Shown: in pieces, positions 61,073 through 64,000 of the stretch
Position numbering within the stretch: the first letter of the stretch is position 1
Layout of the letters: every line of letters starts with the position of its first letter
Assembly: GCA_021324355.1 (NCBI GenBank)
Contig: JAJPJD010000044.1
Span: 1 to 64,000 of the forward strand
Reading direction: 5' to 3'
Length of the DNA: 64,000 nucleotides
Origin: Actinomycetota bacterium
GTDB lineage: Bacteria > Actinomycetota > Acidimicrobiia > Acidimicrobiales > RAAP-2
Position numbers and translations under genes: made by a program
The notes under the pieces: model-generated
Databases searched by the model: none
The model's input: the letters and a program-made list of their open reading frames with translations, nothing else
Told to the model about the DNA's origin: nothing

Positions 61073-61560
61073 GCCGTGGGCCCCGAGCGGCCTCGGCCCG
61101 CCGCGCCGACCGCTGGGCCCGCCCGGCGCTCAGCACGGCGGTGGCGGCGGGGCTGGTGGCCGTCGACCAGGTGACCAAGACCCTGGCGGTGGACCACCTG
61201 CACCACCCGGTGCACCTGCTCGGCCCGTTGGGCCTGGGGCTGGCCTTCAACTCGGGGGTGGCCTTCAGCCTGTTCCAGGGGGCACCGGCGGTGGTCGCCC
61301 CGGTGGCGACCGTGGTGGTCGTCCTGCTCGGCCTGGCCGCCTGGCGCAGCCGGTCGGGCGCGCTGTCGGTCGGCCTGGGCTTGGTGCTCGGGGGGGCGCT
61401 CGGAAACCTGGCCGACCGGGCCTTCCGGGGGCGCGGCGGCGCGGTGGTTGACTTCATCACCCTGCGCCACTGGCCGACCTTCAACCTGGCCGACGCCGGC
61501 ATCACGATCGGCGCGGTGGTGGTGGCGCTGGCCGTCCTCGTCCAGCCCCGAGCCCGGTGA
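61042..61560 (+). CDS. lspA: Lipoprotein signal peptidase II
   Basis: A 172-residue, four-helix aspartic protease: VAVDQVTKTLAVDHL in the first helix, LGLAFNSGVAFSLF, GGALGNLADRAFRGRGGAVVDFI (first catalytic Asp) and WPTFNLADAGITIGA (second catalytic Asp). It removes lipoprotein signal peptides, such as that of the gene at 24997. The start is uncertain: GTG 61042 keeps the whole first helix but overlaps the DksA-like gene by 31 bases; a CTG at 61069 would give a 4-base overlap. It is coupled to rluD by GTGA. Confidence 0.88.
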   Translation: MQERGAVAALSRGPRAASARRADRWARPALSTAVAAGLVAVDQVTKTLAVDHLHHPVHLLGPLGLGLAFNSGVAFSLFQGAPAVVAPVATVVVVLLGLAAWRSRSGALSVGLGLVLGGALGNLADRAFRGRGGAVVDFITLRHWPTFNLADAGITIGAVVVALAVLVQPRAR

Positions 61561-62510
61561 GCCAGACCGGGGGGACCGCCGTCCCGGCCTCGCTGGCCGG
61601 CCAGCGCCTCGACCGGGTGGTGGCACTGGTGACCGGGCTGTCGCGGGCCGCGGCGGCCGACGCCATCGCGCAGGGGGCGGTCGCGCTCGACGGCCGGACC
61701 GTGCGGCGCCGGAGCCTCCTGGTGGCCGCCGGGAGCCGGCTCGAGGTCGACCTGGCCCGGCCGTCCGGGGGCGGTGCGCCGGCGCCCGAGCCCGAGGTGG
61801 CGCTGCCGGTCGTCTACGCCGACCAGGACCTGATCGTGGTGGACAAGCCGTGGGACCTGGTCGTCCACCCCGGAGCCGGCCGGAGCCGGGGGACCCTGGC
61901 GGGCGCGGTGCTGGCCCGCTTTCCCGACGTCGGCCAGCTGGCCACCCCGGGCAGCCCCGACGTCCAGCGGCCGGGCATCGTGCACCGGCTGGACCGGGGC
62001 ACCTCGGGGCTGCTGGTGGTGGCGCGCACCGAGCGCGCCCTGCGCGCGCTGCGCGACCAGCTGGCCCGGCGCCGGGCGTCCCGGCGCTACGTTGCGTTGG
62101 TTCACGGGCACCTGGCGCACGACCAGGGGATCATCGATGCGCCCATCGGACGCTCGGCACGCCGGCCGACTCGCATGGACGTGGTGGCCGGCGGACGCGA
62201 GGCCCGGACCGCCTACGCGGTGCTGGCCCGCTACCGGGACCCGGTGCCGGCCACCTTGGTGGTGGCCACCTTGGAGACCGGCCGTACCCACCAGGTTCGG
62301 GTCCACCTGTCAGCCATTGGGCACCCGGTGGTCGGCGACCTCGCCTACGGACGGCCCGCCAGCTCGGTCGGGCTGCCGCCGGGCCGGTTCTTCCTCCACG
62401 CGTTCGAACTGGGGTTCGACCACCCGGCCGATGGCCGGCGGCTGGTCTTCCGGGCCGAGCTTCCGGCCGAGCTGGTCGCGGTCTTGCCCGAGCTGCCTGC
62501 GCTGGCCTGA
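61557..62510 (+). CDS. RluD-type 23S rRNA pseudouridine synthase
   Basis: A 317-residue enzyme: an N-terminal S4 RNA-binding domain (AGQRLDRVVALVTGLSRAAAADAIAQGAVALDG), then the catalytic domain with VVDKPWDLVVHPG, GIVHRLDRGTSGLLVVART (HRLDxxTSG with the catalytic Asp) and ETGRTHQVRVHLSAIGHPVVGD. This is the RluA/RluD family; modification of helix 69 of 23S rRNA is the likely job from domain layout and the common lspA-rluD pairing. GTG start overlapping lspA. Confidence 0.93.
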   Translation: MSQTGGTAVPASLAGQRLDRVVALVTGLSRAAAADAIAQGAVALDGRTVRRRSLLVAAGSRLEVDLARPSGGGAPAPEPEVALPVVYADQDLIVVDKPWDLVVHPGAGRSRGTLAGAVLARFPDVGQLATPGSPDVQRPGIVHRLDRGTSGLLVVARTERALRALRDQLARRRASRRYVALVHGHLAHDQGIIDAPIGRSARRPTRMDVVAGGREARTAYAVLARYRDPVPATLVVATLETGRTHQVRVHLSAIGHPVVGDLAYGRPASSVGLPPGRFFLHAFELGFDHPADGRRLVFRAELPAELVAVLPELPALA

Positions 62511-62516
62511 GCGAGC

Positions 62517-63356
62517 TCAGGCCGCCTGGTGGGCGCCGGCCACCAGGCGGTCGCGCCGCAGCGCGGCCAGCCCTTCCTCCTCGGCCCGGCGCACCCGCCG
62601 GACCCCGACCCCGAGACGCTCGGCGGTCACCTGCAGCGAGGCCGGCGAGCTGCCGTCGAAGCCGAAGCGCATCTTGATGACGTCCCGCTGGAGGTCCGGC
62701 AGCCGGTCGACCGCGCCGCGGATCTGCTCGGAGACCACCTGGTCCTCGATCTCGGCCGTCCAGTCGACGGTGTCGGGGGCCACCAGCTCACCGAGCGAGG
62801 TGGTGGAGTCGACCGCTGCCGGCTGGTCGAGGCTGGCCGAGACCCGAGCCGCATCCTCGAGCGCGTCCCGCTCGGCCGCGGTCAGGCCGGTGGCCTCGTC
62901 GAGCTCGGCATCGGTCGGAGCCCGGCCGAGCTGGCTGGTCAGCTCGGCGGTCACGCCCTCGAGCCGCTGGAGCCGCTCGCCCACCTCGAGGGGGAGCCGG
63001 ATGATGCGGCCGTGCTGCTGGACGGCGCGCTGGAGCGCCTGGCGGATCCACCAGGTGGCGTAGGTGGAGAAGCGGAAGCCCCGCTCCCAGTCGAACTTCT
63101 CGACCGCTCGGATGAGGCCGAAGGTGCCCTCTTGGACCAGATCGGCCATGTCGACGCCCCGATCCTTGTAGCGGCGCGCCCAGTGGACCACGAGGCGCAG
63201 GTTGGCCGCCACCATCTCCCGCTTGGCGTCCTGGTCGCCAGCCGCGACCCGCTTGGCCAGCTCGACCTGCCGCTCGTAGTCGGGCATCGGGTGACGCTCG
63301 AGGTCACGCAGCAAGAGACCGAGGCTGTCGGTTGGCGGTGCGCTCTGTTGGCTCAT
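62517..63356 (-). CDS. Group 2 sigma-70 factor
   Basis: A 279-residue sigma factor: region 1.2 (SLGLLLRDLERHPMPDYERQVELAKRV), region 2 (LRLVVHWARRYKDRGVDMADLVQEGTFGLIRAVEKFDWERGFRFSTYATWWIRQALQRAV), region 3 and region 4 (DVIKMRFGFDG ... SLQVTAERLGVGVRRVRRAEEEGLAALRR). It lacks the long N-terminal extension of the main vegetative factor, so it is an alternative SigB/HrdA-type group 2 factor. It converges on rluD, 6 bases apart, and is divergent from a histidine phosphatase gene. No anti-sigma gene is adjacent. Confidence 0.9.
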   Translation of the reverse strand: MSQQSAPPTDSLGLLLRDLERHPMPDYERQVELAKRVAAGDQDAKREMVAANLRLVVHWARRYKDRGVDMADLVQEGTFGLIRAVEKFDWERGFRFSTYATWWIRQALQRAVQQHGRIIRLPLEVGERLQRLEGVTAELTSQLGRAPTDAELDEATGLTAAERDALEDAARVSASLDQPAAVDSTTSLGELVAPDTVDWTAEIEDQVVSEQIRGAVDRLPDLQRDVIKMRFGFDGSSPASLQVTAERLGVGVRRVRRAEEEGLAALRRDRLVAGAHQAA

Positions 63357-63523
63357 CGTTCAGGGCTCTCCGTTCGTCGCCGCACGAACCGATCCTGCAC
63401 GGTCGCTGTGACCGCACCTGGGACCGGCCGCACGCCTATTCCAACGCTGTGGTCCCGGAGCACATTCCGGGGGGGCAGCGGCGCCGAGTTGCGGTTGCCA
63501 CAACGGCGTGTTCTCCTGGTCCG

Positions 63524-64000
63524 ATGGCCTCTTACCCCCCGGCTGAGCAGGGCAAACTCGTCCTGGTCCGCCATGGCGCGACCAGCTGGAGCGAGGAGGG
63601 ACGCCACACCGGGCGCACCGACGTCCCGCTCAACGCCCAGGGTCAGGAGCAGGCCCGCCGGCTGGTCGGGTCGTTGTCCGCCTACCAGTTCGCCCTGGTC
63701 CTCACCAGCCCGCTGTCCCGGGCGGTCGAGACGTGCGCCCTGGCCGGCTTCGGGGATCGGGCCGAGATCGACCCCGACTTGGCCGAGTGGGACTACGGCG
63801 AGGCCGAGGGCCGGACCACCGCCGAGCTCCGGGCCGAGCGCCCGGGCTGGACCCTGTGGTCCGACGGGGTGACGGGCGGCGAGTCGGCCGGGGAGGTCGG
63901 ACGGCGGGCCGACCGGGTGATCGAGCGGGCCCGGGCGGCCGGCGGCGACGTCCTGTGCGTGGCCCACGGGCATGTGGGCCGGGTCCTCGCCGCCCGTTGG
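63524..64000 (+). CDS. Histidine phosphatase / phosphoglycerate-mutase-like protein (partial)
   Basis: The first 159 codons are in the window; the frame is open to the end. KLVLVRHGATSWSEEGRHTGRTDVPLN holds the RHG motif with the phosphorylated His, LTSPLSRAVETC follows, LAEWDYGEAEGRTTAELR carries the catalytic Glu, and VLCVAHGHVGRVLAARW supplies the second His (AHGH). This is the broad-specificity branch rather than a glycolytic mutase, judged from the EWDYGEAEG motif. It is divergent from the sigma factor gene with 167 bases between, where no clear promoter is seen. Confidence 0.88.
   Translation, partial: MASYPPAEQGKLVLVRHGATSWSEEGRHTGRTDVPLNAQGQEQARRLVGSLSAYQFALVLTSPLSRAVETCALAGFGDRAEIDPDLAEWDYGEAEGRTTAELRAERPGWTLWSDGVTGGESAGEVGRRADRVIERARAAGGDVLCVAHGHVGRVLAARW

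Overview
The window is 64 kb of very GC-rich, densely coded DNA from an actinobacterium. The evidence is a division and cell-wall (dcw) cluster with SepF, DivIVA and a DUF3040 gene but no ftsA, a meso-DAP-type MurE, many GTG starts, heavy GTGA/ATGA stop-start coupling, and several promoters of the form TANNNT-N6/7-ATG that predict leaderless mRNAs. Cell-wall-binding-2 repeats on a secreted sedolisin and an encapsulated ferritin fit a deep-branching lineage such as Acidimicrobiia, but that placement is inference. No tRNA, rRNA, CRISPR array, insertion sequence or prophage was recognised.

Region by region. 1-8.2 kb: cell-surface genes. These are the end of one cell-wall-binding repeat protein, a 1209-residue GT2-GT4-methyltransferase fusion with a methyltransferase-like partner, and a sedolisin protease carrying three cell-wall-binding repeats. 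8.6-24.8 kb: central and stress metabolism. It holds a methyltransferase, a SpoIIE phosphatase, a tightly coupled four-gene operon (PNPOx-like, GH65 phosphorylase, UspA, beta-phosphoglucomutase-like HAD), a GT4 glycosyltransferase, a class V aminotransferase, phosphoketolase plus acetate kinase, a zinc alcohol dehydrogenase, a second PNPOx-like protein, an aquaporin-family channel overlapping a ParB-like gene, and a ComB-like phosphatase. 25-31.3 kb: an iron-type substrate-binding lipoprotein behind a leaderless promoter with a metalloregulator-like palindrome, Lon protease, a YihY/BrkB membrane protein, and an encapsulated ferritin coupled to its encapsulin shell. 31.6-40.6 kb: a TetR regulator divergent from a secreted GH3 beta-glucosidase, DUF427, three genes each broken by a single-base lesion (msrA, a Phd-type antitoxin, a PIN toxin), a nitronate-monooxygenase-like enzyme, an MMPL transporter and a LapA-like protein.

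40.7-63.4 kb is the growth and division core: DUF3040, a ROK kinase, an HNH nuclease and a lipoate-ligase-like protein, then mraZ-rsmH-ftsL-ftsI-murE-mraY-ftsW-murG-murC-murB-ftsQ-ftsZ-yggS-sepF-yggT, a GNAT gene, divIVA, a DksA/TraR-type zinc-finger protein with a lysine/alanine repeat tail, lspA and an rluD-type pseudouridine synthase. A group 2 sigma-70 factor faces them, and a histidine phosphatase is cut by the window end. Most genes from rsmH to ftsQ overlap by 4-11 bases and should be translated together. murF and murD are absent from their usual places: murE overlaps mraY, and mraY overlaps ftsW.

The observations most worth following are: a 33-position inverted repeat (29 pairs) between mraZ and rsmH that buries the rsmH ribosome-binding site and start codon; the murF/murD gap; the encapsulin-ferritin pair; the trifunctional glycan enzyme; and the cluster of three one-base lesions at 35.8-36.5 kb, which is either young gene decay or a local sequence-quality problem.
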